Of a stretch of DNA of 64,000 nt, positions 45,475 through 53,642 are shown one piece after another (the first letter of the stretch is position 1; each line of letters opens with the position of its first letter). The stretch is taken from assembly GCF_035989285.1 (NCBI RefSeq), contig NZ_CP108513.1, forward strand, positions 6,882,001-6,946,000, read 5' to 3'. The notes below the pieces were generated by a model, which ran no database searches, was not told where the DNA came from, and worked only from the letters and a program-made list of their open reading frames with translations. This DNA is from Streptomyces sp. NBC_01235 (lineage in GTDB: Bacteria > Actinomycetota > Actinomycetes > Streptomycetales > Streptomycetaceae). A program made the translations under genes and the position numbers.

Positions 45475-46398
45475 CTACCGGCGACTCTCGAAGTCCTGCG
45501 CCTCCGCGCGCTTCAGCGCGGCTTGCCGTGCCGCCCGGAAGTTCTTGAGCATGGACGTGCGGGCCTGGGGAAGCGCCTTCTCCACCTGTTTCTGAGCCCG
45601 GGTGATCTGCTCGGCGAGACCGGCCTCGGCCTGGCACGCGGCGTCCCGCACGGCGATCCTCAGCTCTTCCTTCCCGGCGGCGCGGACGGCGGCCGCGTCG
45701 GACTGGGCGGCGTCGAGCCGTCTATTCACTGCCTTGAGCGGGGCGTTGCGGACCTCATACGGGAACCCTTCCCCCCGCATGCACGCGGCCCATTTTTGTT
45801 CCGCCGCGTTCACAAGGGGATGTTCGAGCGTGTCCCGCACGATCGAGTTGCTGAGGCTCTGAGCGGTGTAGTAATTCCGCTCCCAGGAAGCGCCGTACAG
45901 GGTCCGGCGTGCGACAGACACACAAGCATCGGTCGGAACCGACACGGTTGGCCCGTCCTGCAGTTCGATTTCCTCGCGCGGCCCGTCAGGCGCCCCCTTG
46001 AGCGCTTCCTCCCATGCGCGGCGATCGCCCTCGGACAGCGTGGACATCCGCCGGCTGTTCGGGTCGGTGGTCACCTTTTTCAGCCGCTGTACGGTCAGGC
46101 CGTAGCCGTCCTGGGCCGCCTGGCCTTCTGTCAGCAGGCCATAGGGGCTTGCGGCCGCTTCCCGCTGAACGTCTCCCACGGGTACGACGGTGTAGTCGAA
46201 CCCCCGACTCTTCATGCACGTCTGTACTTCTTGCTCTTCTGCGTGGTGCAGCGCGGCGGACTCGGCTGCTGTGAAGTGGAGTGCGCCACCCAGAGGCCGG
46301 GGATCGGGCTGGCTCTCCGCCGCGGCCTCGTGGCCGGATGCCGTGGAGCATCCGGCTACGAGGAGCGCTGCGGCGGCCAGCCACAGCAGTCTGCTCAT
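45475..46398 (-). CDS. Secreted lipoprotein of unknown function
   Basis: A 307-residue lipoprotein: signal MSRLLWLAAAALLVAGC with lipobox LVAGC, so it should be lipid-anchored outside the membrane. Two similar elements, QTCMKSRGFDYTV and AACMRGEGFPYEV, suggest an internal duplication, a pattern I have seen in Streptomyces lipoproteins. The C-terminus is a charged helix. It starts four bases after the I36-type inhibitor gene stop, so they form a likely operon. Its function is unknown. Confidence 0.78.
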   Translation of the reverse strand: MSRLLWLAAAALLVAGCSTASGHEAAAESQPDPRPLGGALHFTAAESAALHHAEEQEVQTCMKSRGFDYTVVPVGDVQREAAASPYGLLTEGQAAQDGYGLTVQRLKKVTTDPNSRRMSTLSEGDRRAWEEALKGAPDGPREEIELQDGPTVSVPTDACVSVARRTLYGASWERNYYTAQSLSNSIVRDTLEHPLVNAAEQKWAACMRGEGFPYEVRNAPLKAVNRRLDAAQSDAAAVRAAGKEELRIAVRDAACQAEAGLAEQITRAQKQVEKALPQARTSMLKNFRAARQAALKRAEAQDFESRR

Positions 46399-46402
46399 GA
46401 TG

Positions 46403-46786
46403 TCAGCTGCAGTTGATCCAGCGGTTGGACGCGAGGTCGTCGGCGTAGGTGCCGTCGTACCAGGTGTCCAGGTTGTAGACGGCGTTGCCGCGGTGGAGGA
46501 CGAACGAGTTGCCCCCGTAGTTCTGCTCGTCGTAGATGCGGACGTCGCAGGAGTTGCCGTTGTTGTAGACCGACTCCGCGTTGTTGAACTTGTTGTACTG
46601 CTCCAGGTTGGTGTTGTCTCCGAACACCTCGCCGGGGTCCCCCGCGCCGCTGTCTCCCAGGTACGCGCACAGCGCGCCGGAGCTGCAGTCGCTCCACGCC
46701 GCGCTCGCCGGAGTGGCGGTGGCGGCAATGCCCAGCCCCGCGAGCGCAGCCGCACCGACCGCCGCCGCGATCTTCTTTCTGATCAT
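46403..46786 (-). CDS. Secreted peptidase inhibitor, I36-type
   Basis: A 127-residue exported protein: signal MIRKKIAAAVGAAALAGLG to ASA, then a Cys-rich beta domain with CSSGALCAY, NKFNNAESVYNNGNSCDVRIYDEQNYGG and a final INC. This is the I36 metalloprotease-inhibitor / crystallin-like pattern known from Streptomyces (SMPI type). ATG at 46786 has GGAGG six bases upstream. Divergent from a second I36-type gene at 46944 and upstream of a lipoprotein gene. The domain also resembles the outer domain of the kinase at 50554-51975. Confidence 0.82.
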   Translation of the reverse strand: MIRKKIAAAVGAAALAGLGIAATATPASAAWSDCSSGALCAYLGDSGAGDPGEVFGDNTNLEQYNKFNNAESVYNNGNSCDVRIYDEQNYGGNSFVLHRGNAVYNLDTWYDGTYADDLASNRWINCS

Positions 46787-46943
46787 GATGTCCTCCGCGT
46801 TGTGGGTGGCCGGCTTCCCTGTCGGAAGCCCCGGCCCATCACTCTGGGGACGGCGGACGGGGAGCGGTACCTGAACAGTTACAGGTTCCTTACGGCTGCC
46901 TTGCGCAACAGGGTGAGCGGATCGGCGACGGAAGGAGTCACAC

Positions 46944-47321
46944 ATGCTCAAGACTGCCCGCGCCACGGTGTCCACGGTTGTCGGCAGCGCGCTGTTGGCT
47001 TTGCTCGGAGTCGGCGCGAGCGGCGCGCCGGCCCACGCCGCCCCTAGTGACTGTTCGGCCGGTGCGTTCTGCGTCTACAGCCAGGACGGCTGGGCCGGGG
47101 AGCCCCGCGAGATTTACCGGGGTGGGCTACCGGACCCTGCGCAGTATCCGATCGAGAACGCCAAGTCGCTCTACAACCACAGTTCCTGTGATGTCGTCAT
47201 CTTCAGCGAGGCGAACTACTCGGGCAGCTGGCTGGTGATCTCGCGTGGCACCGCCGTCGTCAGCATCCCGAGCACCTTTGGGCACACGATCCGTGCTCTC
47301 GAGTGGACCAACTGCTCCTGA
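46944..47321 (+). CDS. Secreted peptidase inhibitor, I36-type (second copy)
   Basis: A 125-residue exported protein with signal ending AHA, then CSAGAFCVYSQDGWAGEP, NAKSLYNHSSCDVVIFSEANYSGSW and WTNC, the same Cys spacing as the divergent neighbour. ATG at 46944 preceded by GGAAGGAG. About 30 bp after its stop the left end of a tnpB-type element begins. Confidence 0.82.
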   Translation: MLKTARATVSTVVGSALLALLGVGASGAPAHAAPSDCSAGAFCVYSQDGWAGEPREIYRGGLPDPAQYPIENAKSLYNHSSCDVVIFSEANYSGSWLVISRGTAVVSIPSTFGHTIRALEWTNCS

Positions 47322-47519
47322 TGCCTGGGCCGCCGCCCAGCTACCGGGAATCATTCGCATTGCTCCGGCCTTCAGGCCGGGGGTGAAGCGAATCCTGCGG
47401 TCGCGACGCGGAGCGTCGCGGTGGCGTTCCGGCGGAGCCAGACCCTGCTTCGTGACGGTGACGGGTCGCTCACATGTTCCCGGTGACGACGTGGGTTCGA
47501 CTTGCCTAGTGTGATCGTC

Positions 47520-48743
47520 ATGCAGCTCCGGTACGCCTTCAGGTTGTACCCCGACGCCGCTCAGCAGACCGCGCTGGCCAGGGCATTCGGGTGCGCCCGT
47601 GTCGTGTTCAACGACGCGGTCCGCGCCCGTGAAGACGCCCGGAAGGCCGAGCAGCCGTTCCCGACGGCCGGGGAGCTGTCCACGCGCCTGATCACCGAGG
47701 CCAAGCGGACAGCCGAGCGGTCCTGGCTGGGCGAGGTCTCCGCGGTGGTGCTCCAGCAGTCCCTGCGGGACGCCGAGAGGGCGTACCGCAACTTCTTCGC
47801 CTCCCTCAAGGGCACCCGCAAGGGCCCCAGGACCGGCCCGCCCCGCTTCAAGTCCCGCAAGGGCGCCCGGCAGTCGATCCGGTTCACCGCCAACGCCCGC
47901 TGGAACATTACCGACAGCGGCCGTCTGAACCTGCCGAAGATTGGCGCAGTGCAGGTGCGGTGGTCCCGCACGCTGCCCACCACCCCCACCTCCGTCACCG
48001 TCATCAAGGACGCTGCCGGGCGGTACTTCGCCTCCTTCGTCATCGGCACCGACCCCACCGCCGACGCGACACGGATGCCCGAAACCGACCGCACCATCGG
48101 CATCGATCTTGGCCTCACCCATTTCGCGGTCCTCTCCGACGGCACGAAGATCGACTCCCCGCGCTTCCTTCGGCGCGCGGAGAAGAAGCTGAAGAAGGCG
48201 CAGCAGGAGCTGTGCCGCAAGCAGAAGGGATCAAAGAACCGCGCCAAGGCCCGCCTCAGGGTCGCCCGCGCCCACGCCAAGGTCACCGACGCACGCCGCG
48301 AGTTCCACCACCAGCTCTCCACGAAGCTGATCTCCGAGAACCAAGGGATCGCCGTGGAGGACCTGTCGGTGGCGGGACTGGCCCGCACCAGACTGGCCAA
48401 GTCGGTCCACGACGCCGGCTGGTCGGCGTTCGTGGCCATGCTGGAGTACAAAGCAGAGCGGTACGGCCGCACTGTGGTCAAGATCGGCCGGTTCGAGCCG
48501 ACCTCCCAGACCTGCTCCACCTGCGGAGTCAAAGACGGACCCAAACCCCTGAACGTCCGGGAATGGACCTGTACCGCCTGCGGTACCGTCCATGACCGGG
48601 ACACCAACGCCGCGATCAACGTGAAGACGGCCGCCGGACTGGCGGTATCGGCCTGCGGAGCGCCGGTAAGACCAGGAGCAATCCCGGCACGGCGCGAAGA
48701 AACAGGAAGCCACGGATTCCCGACCGAACCCCGTGCCGCGTAG
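47520..48743 (+). CDS. tnpB: TnpB RNA-guided nuclease of IS605-family element
   Basis: A 407-residue TnpB, the ancestor-type relative of Cas12. The RuvC triad is intact: GIDLGLTHFAVLSDG (Asp), GIAVEDLSVAGL (Glu) and HDRDTNAAIN (Asp), with a zinc ribbon CSTCGVKD / CTACGTVHD between. The N-terminal HTH/WED part starts MQLRYAFRLYPDAAQQ. Full length and open, so probably functional. ATG at 47520 was preferred over TTG 47502. Lower local codon bias than neighbours is not obvious. Confidence 0.93.
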   Translation: MQLRYAFRLYPDAAQQTALARAFGCARVVFNDAVRAREDARKAEQPFPTAGELSTRLITEAKRTAERSWLGEVSAVVLQQSLRDAERAYRNFFASLKGTRKGPRTGPPRFKSRKGARQSIRFTANARWNITDSGRLNLPKIGAVQVRWSRTLPTTPTSVTVIKDAAGRYFASFVIGTDPTADATRMPETDRTIGIDLGLTHFAVLSDGTKIDSPRFLRRAEKKLKKAQQELCRKQKGSKNRAKARLRVARAHAKVTDARREFHHQLSTKLISENQGIAVEDLSVAGLARTRLAKSVHDAGWSAFVAMLEYKAERYGRTVVKIGRFEPTSQTCSTCGVKDGPKPLNVREWTCTACGTVHDRDTNAAINVKTAAGLAVSACGAPVRPGAIPARREETGSHGFPTEPRAA

Positions 48744-48803
48744 CGGCACAGCAACGATCGAGAAGGCCGGAATCCTCGGGCTTCAGCCCGAGGTGCAAGT
48801 CAA
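48640..48803 (+). ncRNA. Predicted omega (reRNA) guide scaffold
   Basis: By analogy with known TnpB systems the guide RNA spans the 3' end of tnpB and the right end, here ending in the 48774-48793 hairpin, with the guide segment taken from DNA beyond 48803. Inferred from position and structure only. Confidence 0.35.
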
Positions 48804-49177
48804 TGCTGTGAAACGTCCAGCTCACACCACACCGTCTTGCCGGCCGGTGTCAGCCATACGCCCCAGCGGCGGGTGATCGCGTCGAGCAGGAGCAGGCCCC
48901 GGCCGTTCTCGTCGTCCTCGGCGGGGCGGCGTGCGATCAGCCAGGTGTGCGCGTCGGGGTCGGTGACCTCCACGCGTGTGCGGCCGTCCGGGGAGCGGAA
49001 CAGGCGGACGGTCACCGGGGTGCCCTCGCCGACGTGAGTGATCACGTTTGTCAGCAACTCGCTGACGCAGAGCTGGACTTCCGGGCAGGTTACGCCGCCC
49101 AGGTGCTCGCGCACTGCCTGGCGGGCCTCCGGGACCGCCTTCGGGAGCGCGAGCAGGTCGAGTACGAGGGGTTTCAC
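48800..49177 (-). CDS. HATPase-type ATP-binding regulatory protein
   Basis: A 125-residue anti-sigma-factor/RsbW-like ATPase domain. N box: LCVSELLTNVITHVG; G box: DENGRGLLLLDAITRRWG. GTG start at 49177 overlaps the preceding small gene by GTGA. Proteins of this kind sit in WhiJ-like clusters with an XRE regulator and DUF397 protein, as here. Its stop codon (48800-48802) coincides with the right end of the tnpB element, so the last codons may have been reshaped by the insertion. Confidence 0.82.
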   Translation of the reverse strand: MKPLVLDLLALPKAVPEARQAVREHLGGVTCPEVQLCVSELLTNVITHVGEGTPVTVRLFRSPDGRTRVEVTDPDAHTWLIARRPAEDDENGRGLLLLDAITRRWGVWLTPAGKTVWCELDVSQH

Positions 49178-49398
49178 CGGTCGGCCGCCTTGCGGAGGGC
49201 GGCGGTCAGGGCGCGGGCGGTGGCCGCGTTGCAGTTGCCGAGCACGACGAGCGGCGGCGTGGGGTGTGTGCTCGCGAAGGACGGCAGGTCGACGCCGAGC
49301 GAGGGCAGCGTGATGCCGTGCGCTTCGAGTGCGGCGCGGAGGTCTGCGACGCAGGCATCGGTGTCTGTGCCTGCGCCTGTGTCGGGGTGGGGGTGCAT
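49174..49398 (-). CDS. Small conserved protein of the WhiJ-like cluster
   Basis: A 74-residue protein, acidic/Ala-rich, starting MHPHPDTGAGTDTDAC and containing a likely helix ADLRAALEAHGITLPSL. GGAGGCG precedes the ATG, and the stop overlaps the next gene's GTG, supporting a real, coupled ORF. No family recognised; small genes in this position accompany HATPase genes in Streptomyces. Confidence 0.65.
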   Translation of the reverse strand: MHPHPDTGAGTDTDACVADLRAALEAHGITLPSLGVDLPSFASTHPTPPLVVLGNCNAATARALTAALRKAADR

Positions 49399-49514
49399 GG
49401 GGGACGCCTCCGTGTGCGTTCTGTGATGAATCGCTCACAGGCTGACATCGGGCGGCGTACCGTAAAAGAGGTTTCGGGTGCGCACGGCAACTTGGGAAAC
49501 GGCGGTGGTGAGTT

Positions 49515-50369
49515 GTGCCCGCGAAGAAGGATCCTGACGCTTCGATGAGTGTTCCCTCCTTTTACGGCGCCGAGTTGCGCTACAAGAGGGAGCAAGCGGG
49601 GCTGACACTGGAGCAGTTGGCCGAGGGGAGCTTTCGGGGGATCTCGTTCCTCAGCCAGATCGAGCGCGGGGAGCGGGGCATGCCGATGGATCTGGCTCGG
49701 CATGTCGACCAACGGCTGGGGGCGGACGGGTTTTTCGAGCGGCGGTGTGAAGATGCGGCCAAGGCGCGGCGGGCTGGGCATCCGTTGTACTTCGCGGACG
49801 TGCCAGACCTGGAGAAGCTGGCGGAGACGCTGGAGGAGTGGGCGCCCAACGTCATCCCGGGGCTTCTTCAGACCGAGCCGTACATGCGGGTTCTCATGCG
49901 GTACGGGGAGCCGTTGGCGTCACCGGAGTTGGTCGAGGAGCGCGTTCGTGCCCGATTGGCGCGGGCGGAGCTGTGGAAACACGCAGACCGGCCCTCCTAC
50001 TGGGGGATCCTGCGCGAGTCGCTCATCCGAAGCACGCCCATTGCGCCAGAGGCGATGGCGGAGCAACTGGAGCACATTCTCGAAGTGATCCAGTCCACGC
50101 AGGGTGTTGTGCAGATCATCCCGGAAACGGTCCCGTGGCACCCGCTCATGTATGGGATGGCAAAGATCATGACCTTTGCGGATGCTCCGCCCCTGGTGTG
50201 GTCTGAAGGAGACGTCGACGGGCGGATTGCCGACTATCCAGCCCTCGTGAAGGAGTACCAAAGGTCGTACGATCACCTCAGGGCCGTCGCGCTGTCGCCT
50301 GAGACGTCCCTGGCCTTGATTGAAGAAGCAGCGAGGAACTATAGAGATGCAGCGCAGCAACGGGAATGA
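49515..50369 (+). CDS. XRE-family regulator with DUF5753 domain (WhiJ-like)
   Basis: A 284-residue DNA-binding protein. An XRE helix-turn-helix is at about residues 18-75 (GAELRYKREQAGLTLEQLAEGSFRGISFLSQIERGERGMP), then the DUF5753 ligand-like domain (GLLQTEPYMRVLM to IPWHPL-type segments). WhiJ-family regulators with a partner DUF397 protein are known to affect Streptomyces development. The GTG at 49515 has a weak GGTGAG. It overlaps the DUF397 gene. Confidence 0.92.
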   Translation: MPAKKDPDASMSVPSFYGAELRYKREQAGLTLEQLAEGSFRGISFLSQIERGERGMPMDLARHVDQRLGADGFFERRCEDAAKARRAGHPLYFADVPDLEKLAETLEEWAPNVIPGLLQTEPYMRVLMRYGEPLASPELVEERVRARLARAELWKHADRPSYWGILRESLIRSTPIAPEAMAEQLEHILEVIQSTQGVVQIIPETVPWHPLMYGMAKIMTFADAPPLVWSEGDVDGRIADYPALVKEYQRSYDHLRAVALSPETSLALIEEAARNYRDAAQQRE

Positions 50370-50550
50370 CCTGAGCTCCGTCGCCTGGCGAAAGAGCAGC
50401 TACAGCAACGCCCAGGGCGCCGACTGCGTCGAAGTCGCCGACAACATCCCCGGCATCATCCCCGTCCGCGACTCCAAGCACCCCCACGGCCCCGTCCTCC
50501 TCTTCCCCCCCGCTGCCTGGTCGGCGTTCCTCACCGGTGTGAAGGAGTAG
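50347..50550 (+). CDS. DUF397 protein (WhiJ partner)
   Basis: A 67-residue protein with the DUF397 pattern VAWRKSSYSNAQGADCVEVAD, then VRDSKHPHGPVLLF and AWSAFL. Start ATG at 50347 inside the end of the XRE gene. DUF397 proteins modulate their cognate XRE regulator. It ends only three bases from the convergent kinase gene, with no terminator between. Confidence 0.9.
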   Translation: MQRSNGNDLSSVAWRKSSYSNAQGADCVEVADNIPGIIPVRDSKHPHGPVLLFPPAAWSAFLTGVKE

Positions 50551-50553
50551 ATC

Positions 50554-51975
50554 TCAGTTCGTGGCCCCGTCCCCGCAGTGTGCGATGAGCTGGTGGGACA
50601 GGGGTGCGTACGTGCCCGCCAGGTTGCCCTGGGCGTGCTGGGACGTGCAGCCGGTGCGCATACGGGTGTTGGGGCGGGTGATGTCCAGGCCGACCGGGGT
50701 GTAGTCGCGGCCCCGGTAGTACGCCACTCCGCCCAGGCCCGTGGACTCGTCGCCGTTGTAGTAGATCGACCTCACCGGGCGGTCGGCGGTCCACATGCAG
50801 GTTTCCCTGCCCGACAGCCAGTCGGGGTCGCTCTCCTCCCACGCGCACATCTTGCCGTTGCCGTTCTGCTCGCTGAAGAAGCAGACGGAGGGGTACGGGC
50901 AGCGGTGATAGCCGTACGACGGCCCCTCGTCCCGCAGGGTCGCGTACGTGACCGTCCCGGCCGCGGCCAGGAGCGCCGCGGCGACGGCGGCCACCAGGGC
51001 GGGGCGGCGCCATCTGCGCGGGCGCAGCCGGGGCAGGCGGGCGGAGCGGGTGACGCCCGCCGCCTCCTCCACGCGGCGCAGGAGCGTGGCGGTGTCGTGG
51101 GCGAGCCGGTCCTGGTGGGTGCGGGACAGGCAGTCGGTGACGATCTGCCGCCAGGCGTCGGGGAGCCGGGGCGAGAGGCGCAGCTCCTCCGTGCCGCGGG
51201 CGTAGCGCATCGCCGCGTCGCTGCGGGCCTCGGTGGTGGCGCCCGGCAACGGGTACGTGCCGGTGAGTACCACGTGCGCCAGGACGCCGTAGGCCCAGAC
51301 GTCGGCGGTGGGGCGGATGCGGGTGCCGCGTTCGCTGACCTCGGGCCACAGGAGTTCGGGCGGGGTGTAGTCGGGGGTGGCGAAGGCGGGGGAGTAGGCG
51401 TGGGTGCCTTCGAGTTCGGCGGCCGTGTTGAAGTCGGCCAGGCGCGCCGAACCGTCCTTCATCAGCAGGACGTTGCCCGGTTTGAGGTCGCCGTGGACCC
51501 AGCCGGCGTGGTGCAACTGGCGCAGGCCCTCACAGACCTGGGCGAGCAGCGCGGGGCCGGATCCGGGGGCCGGATCCTGGTCGAGTACGGCGTCCAGGGA
51601 GCCTTCGGCCCGCTCCAGGACGAGGACGGTGGCGCCGTCGAGTTCGGGGTGGTCCGGGTCTTCGACGGTGAGGGTCTCGTGCATGCGGATCAGCCGGGGC
51701 GCGCGCAGCCGCTGGAGCAACTCGACCTCGCGCTCGGCCAGTTCACGCAGGTGGTGGAGCTGGCGCGGGGTGCGGGTGCCGGTCGGCAGGAACTTCAGCG
51801 CCGCGGTCGACGGCAGTCCGGCGCCGGGCAGGGTGTTCCTGGCCGCGTACACGGTCGCGAAGGCGCCCGACGCGAGGGGCTCGCGCACCTCCCAGCGGCC
51901 GACCCGGTAGCCCTTCGGGACGGACACGGCGTAGGGCTTGTCGGGTCCGTAGGACTCGTGCGGGCGTCCCGTCAT
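50554..51975 (-). CDS. Membrane Ser/Thr protein kinase with I36-like extracellular domain
   Basis: A 473-residue kinase. Catalytic domain residues 20-310: Gly-rich loop LASGAFATVYAA, Lys in AALKFLP, catalytic HGDLKPGNVLL (H-G-D in place of HRD), DFN in ARLADFNTAA (in place of DFG), and TPPELLWP. One membrane helix (ALVAAVAAALLAAAGTVTYATL) then an outer domain HRCPYPSVCFFSEQNGNGKMC to GETCMWTADRPVRSIYYNG. Its Cys spacing is like the I36 inhibitors 4-5 kb away. ATG at 51975 overlaps the FHA gene stop by ATGA. Probably senses an extracellular protein or protease state (inference). Confidence 0.88.
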   Translation of the reverse strand: MTGRPHESYGPDKPYAVSVPKGYRVGRWEVREPLASGAFATVYAARNTLPGAGLPSTAALKFLPTGTRTPRQLHHLRELAEREVELLQRLRAPRLIRMHETLTVEDPDHPELDGATVLVLERAEGSLDAVLDQDPAPGSGPALLAQVCEGLRQLHHAGWVHGDLKPGNVLLMKDGSARLADFNTAAELEGTHAYSPAFATPDYTPPELLWPEVSERGTRIRPTADVWAYGVLAHVVLTGTYPLPGATTEARSDAAMRYARGTEELRLSPRLPDAWRQIVTDCLSRTHQDRLAHDTATLLRRVEEAAGVTRSARLPRLRPRRWRRPALVAAVAAALLAAAGTVTYATLRDEGPSYGYHRCPYPSVCFFSEQNGNGKMCAWEESDPDWLSGRETCMWTADRPVRSIYYNGDESTGLGGVAYYRGRDYTPVGLDITRPNTRMRTGCTSQHAQGNLAGTYAPLSHQLIAHCGDGATN

Positions 51976-52748
51976 CGGACCGCTCCGCTCGTGGCCGGGG
52001 TGAGCACGACGAGGTCGTCCTCGCGGACGAGGTCGAACCGGAGCGCCAGGGAGACCAGCGACTCCTTCTTGCCTGTGAGGCGCCGGCCGGGCTCCGCCAG
52101 GCCCGGGTCGGGTCGCAGGCGCAGCTTGACCGCGAGGTAGTCGACGTTCCAGTACACGGCGGAGCGGCTGACCGTGGGCCAGACGGGCCGTAACCGGTCC
52201 ACCAACTGCTCCACGGCGGGCGGCGGGGCGTGCGGCTCGCCGCGCAGGCGGGGTTCGCACAGGGCGGCCAGGACCGCGAAGTACCGCTTGGTGCGGTCGA
52301 GGGCGAACGCCGGGGCGGTGCGGTCCCCGGACAGCCCGTGGCGGGCGACGCTGCGGAAGACGTGGCACGGCGCCCAGACGTCGAAGGCGAGCAGGTCGCC
52401 GGCGGCGGGCAGGACGACGCGTGAGAACTCGAACGGCACGGGCGCCTCCTGCCGGCCCGGCGCCACCTTCACGTGTTCGCCCGCGCCCTCGGGGTTCTCC
52501 ACCACGTAGGTCTGGTCCTCGCTGTGGTTGCTCAGCAGCCAGAAGGTGCGGTGCGCCGTGATCTCACCAGCGGCCCGGGGCACTCCCTCGTGTGCGATGA
52601 CGAGGCCGCCGTCGGTCTCGGCCCTGCCGAATGCCAGGCGTTCGCCGGCGCCGAGTCTGATCTGTCCGCCTGTGCTGTTCTGCCCGTCTGTGCCGTTCTG
52701 TCCGCCCGTGCCGTAGCACGGTGGCGGCACGACGATGAGGCTGTACAT
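51972..52748 (-). CDS. FHA-domain-like protein coupled to the Ser/Thr kinase
   Basis: A 258-residue protein. N-terminal part: polar Gly/Asn repeat (GTGGQNGTDGQNSTGGQ), then an FHA-like fold with IRLGAGERLAFGRAE, NHSEDQTYVVENP, and a C-terminal winged-helix-like section (PTVSRSAVYWNVDYLAVKLRL). It probably reads phosphothreonine made by the downstream kinase. ATG at 52748 is preceded by GGAGGAGGGGG; the stop overlaps the kinase ATG. Confidence 0.75.
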   Translation of the reverse strand: MYSLIVVPPPCYGTGGQNGTDGQNSTGGQIRLGAGERLAFGRAETDGGLVIAHEGVPRAAGEITAHRTFWLLSNHSEDQTYVVENPEGAGEHVKVAPGRQEAPVPFEFSRVVLPAAGDLLAFDVWAPCHVFRSVARHGLSGDRTAPAFALDRTKRYFAVLAALCEPRLRGEPHAPPPAVEQLVDRLRPVWPTVSRSAVYWNVDYLAVKLRLRPDPGLAEPGRRLTGKKESLVSLALRFDLVREDDLVVLTPATSGAVR

Positions 52749-52867
52749 GGAGTCGTCCCCCTCCTCCGACAGCGTGGGGACGCGCCCCCAGTCCGACCGA
52801 AGTGAGGGTAGGCGAGGTTTCGCACGGATCACGAGGCTTTCCCCGGCGTGGGCGGGTCGCGACGTGA

Positions 52868-52902
52868 GGCGGGCGGTCCGGCGTGTCGCCGGACCGCCCG
52901 CC
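52868..52902. terminator. Terminator hairpin
   Basis: 16-bp perfect arms 52868-52883 and 52887-52902, loop TGT. Confidence 0.7.
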
Positions 52903-52916
52903 CTTCGTTCGGTGGC

Positions 52917-52982
52917 TCAGGTCAGCCAGGTCGCGCATTCGCCGGCGGTCACCCAGCGGTGCGAGCGGATGTTGTCGTCCAC
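52917..52982 (-). CDS. Possible small ORF before a terminator
   Basis: A 21-codon frame from GTG (VDDNIRSHRW to ATWLT), followed 15 bases later by a strong terminator. Codons keep a near-perfect G/C third position. It lies in the same frame as, and downstream of, the gene ending at 53040, whose stop is TGA followed by C, a leaky context. Could be a small protein, a read-through tail or a remnant. Confidence 0.3.
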   Translation of the reverse strand: MDDNIRSHRWVTAGECATWLT

Positions 52983-53039
52983 GCGGGGACGGCCGCCGTT
53001 GGACCGGTGATCTCTCTGCCGCTGGTCTGTCCGCTGCCG

Positions 53040-53642
53040 TCAGTACCGCGGACGGTTGAACCAGGCCCCGCCGCTGATCATCGCGGAGAGGATGATGCCG
53101 CCGAAGGCGAGCGAGATGATGCCCCCGAAGGTGCCCGAACCGCCACCGCCCTGCACGATGTTGGCCAGGCTGCCCAGGATCATCAGCGAGGAGTAGACCA
53201 TCGTGGTGATGCGGATGCCCCCGCGACCGGTCTTGAACTTGACGCCCAGGAAGATCGACAGGGCGCCCAGCGCCAGCATCAGCAGACCGACCCCGACGAG
53301 CACGCCGGTCGCGGTGCCTGTGTCGTCGCCGGAGCCGAAGCCGTTGGAGGCGTCCTGCATGAGGCCGCCCACGATGCCGATGAAGACACCTGCCAGGAGC
53401 TGGAGACCGGCGATGATGAACAGCAGCACCCGGGCGGTCTTGACCAGGCCGGGCATCTCCTGCGGGACGCCGTAGCCGTATCCCTGGACCGGCGGGGCCT
53501 GCGGGTAGCCGTAGCCGGGCTGGCCCTGGGGGGCGGTGGGGTAGCCGTATCCGGGCTGCTGAGGGGGCGGGGCCTGCGGCGGATAGCCGGGCGGCTGGCC
53601 CTGGGGCGGGCCGTAGGGGTTGTTCGGGTCGCCGAAACTCAT
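53040..53642 (-). CDS. Pro/Gly/Tyr-rich membrane protein
   Basis: A 200-residue protein. About 65 N-terminal residues are disordered repeats (PPGYPPQAPPPQQPGYGYP), typical of proteins that bind WW/PDZ-like or coat partners. Four membrane helices follow (LLFIIAGLQLLAGVFIGIVGGL; GVLVGVGLLMLALGALSIFLG; MVYSSLMILGSLANIV; GGIISLAFGGIILSAMISGG). ATG at 53642. Unknown function, common in Streptomyces. The stop is followed in frame by 40 further sense codons. Confidence 0.75.
   Translation of the reverse strand: MSFGDPNNPYGPPQGQPPGYPPQAPPPQQPGYGYPTAPQGQPGYGYPQAPPVQGYGYGVPQEMPGLVKTARVLLFIIAGLQLLAGVFIGIVGGLMQDASNGFGSGDDTGTATGVLVGVGLLMLALGALSIFLGVKFKTGRGGIRITTMVYSSLMILGSLANIVQGGGGSGTFGGIISLAFGGIILSAMISGGAWFNRPRY

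Larger units (their letters stand above)
47345..48803 (+). mobile_element. IS1341-type (IS605-family) element, tnpB only
   Basis: Single-gene element. The left end has a palindrome CCGGCCTTCAGGCCGG at 47365-47380 plus a second stem at 47402-47420; the right end has a hairpin of CCTCGGG / CCCGAGG arms around CTTCAG at 48774-48793, followed by TCAA at 48800-48803. Such subterminal hairpins rather than inverted repeats are typical of IS200/IS605. No tnpA (Y1 transposase) is present. Exact left boundary is uncertain. Confidence 0.7.

Noticed and set aside
47345..48803. Complete autonomous IS200/IS605 transposon
   Set aside because: No Y1 tyrosine transposase (TnpA) is present; only tnpB is encoded.
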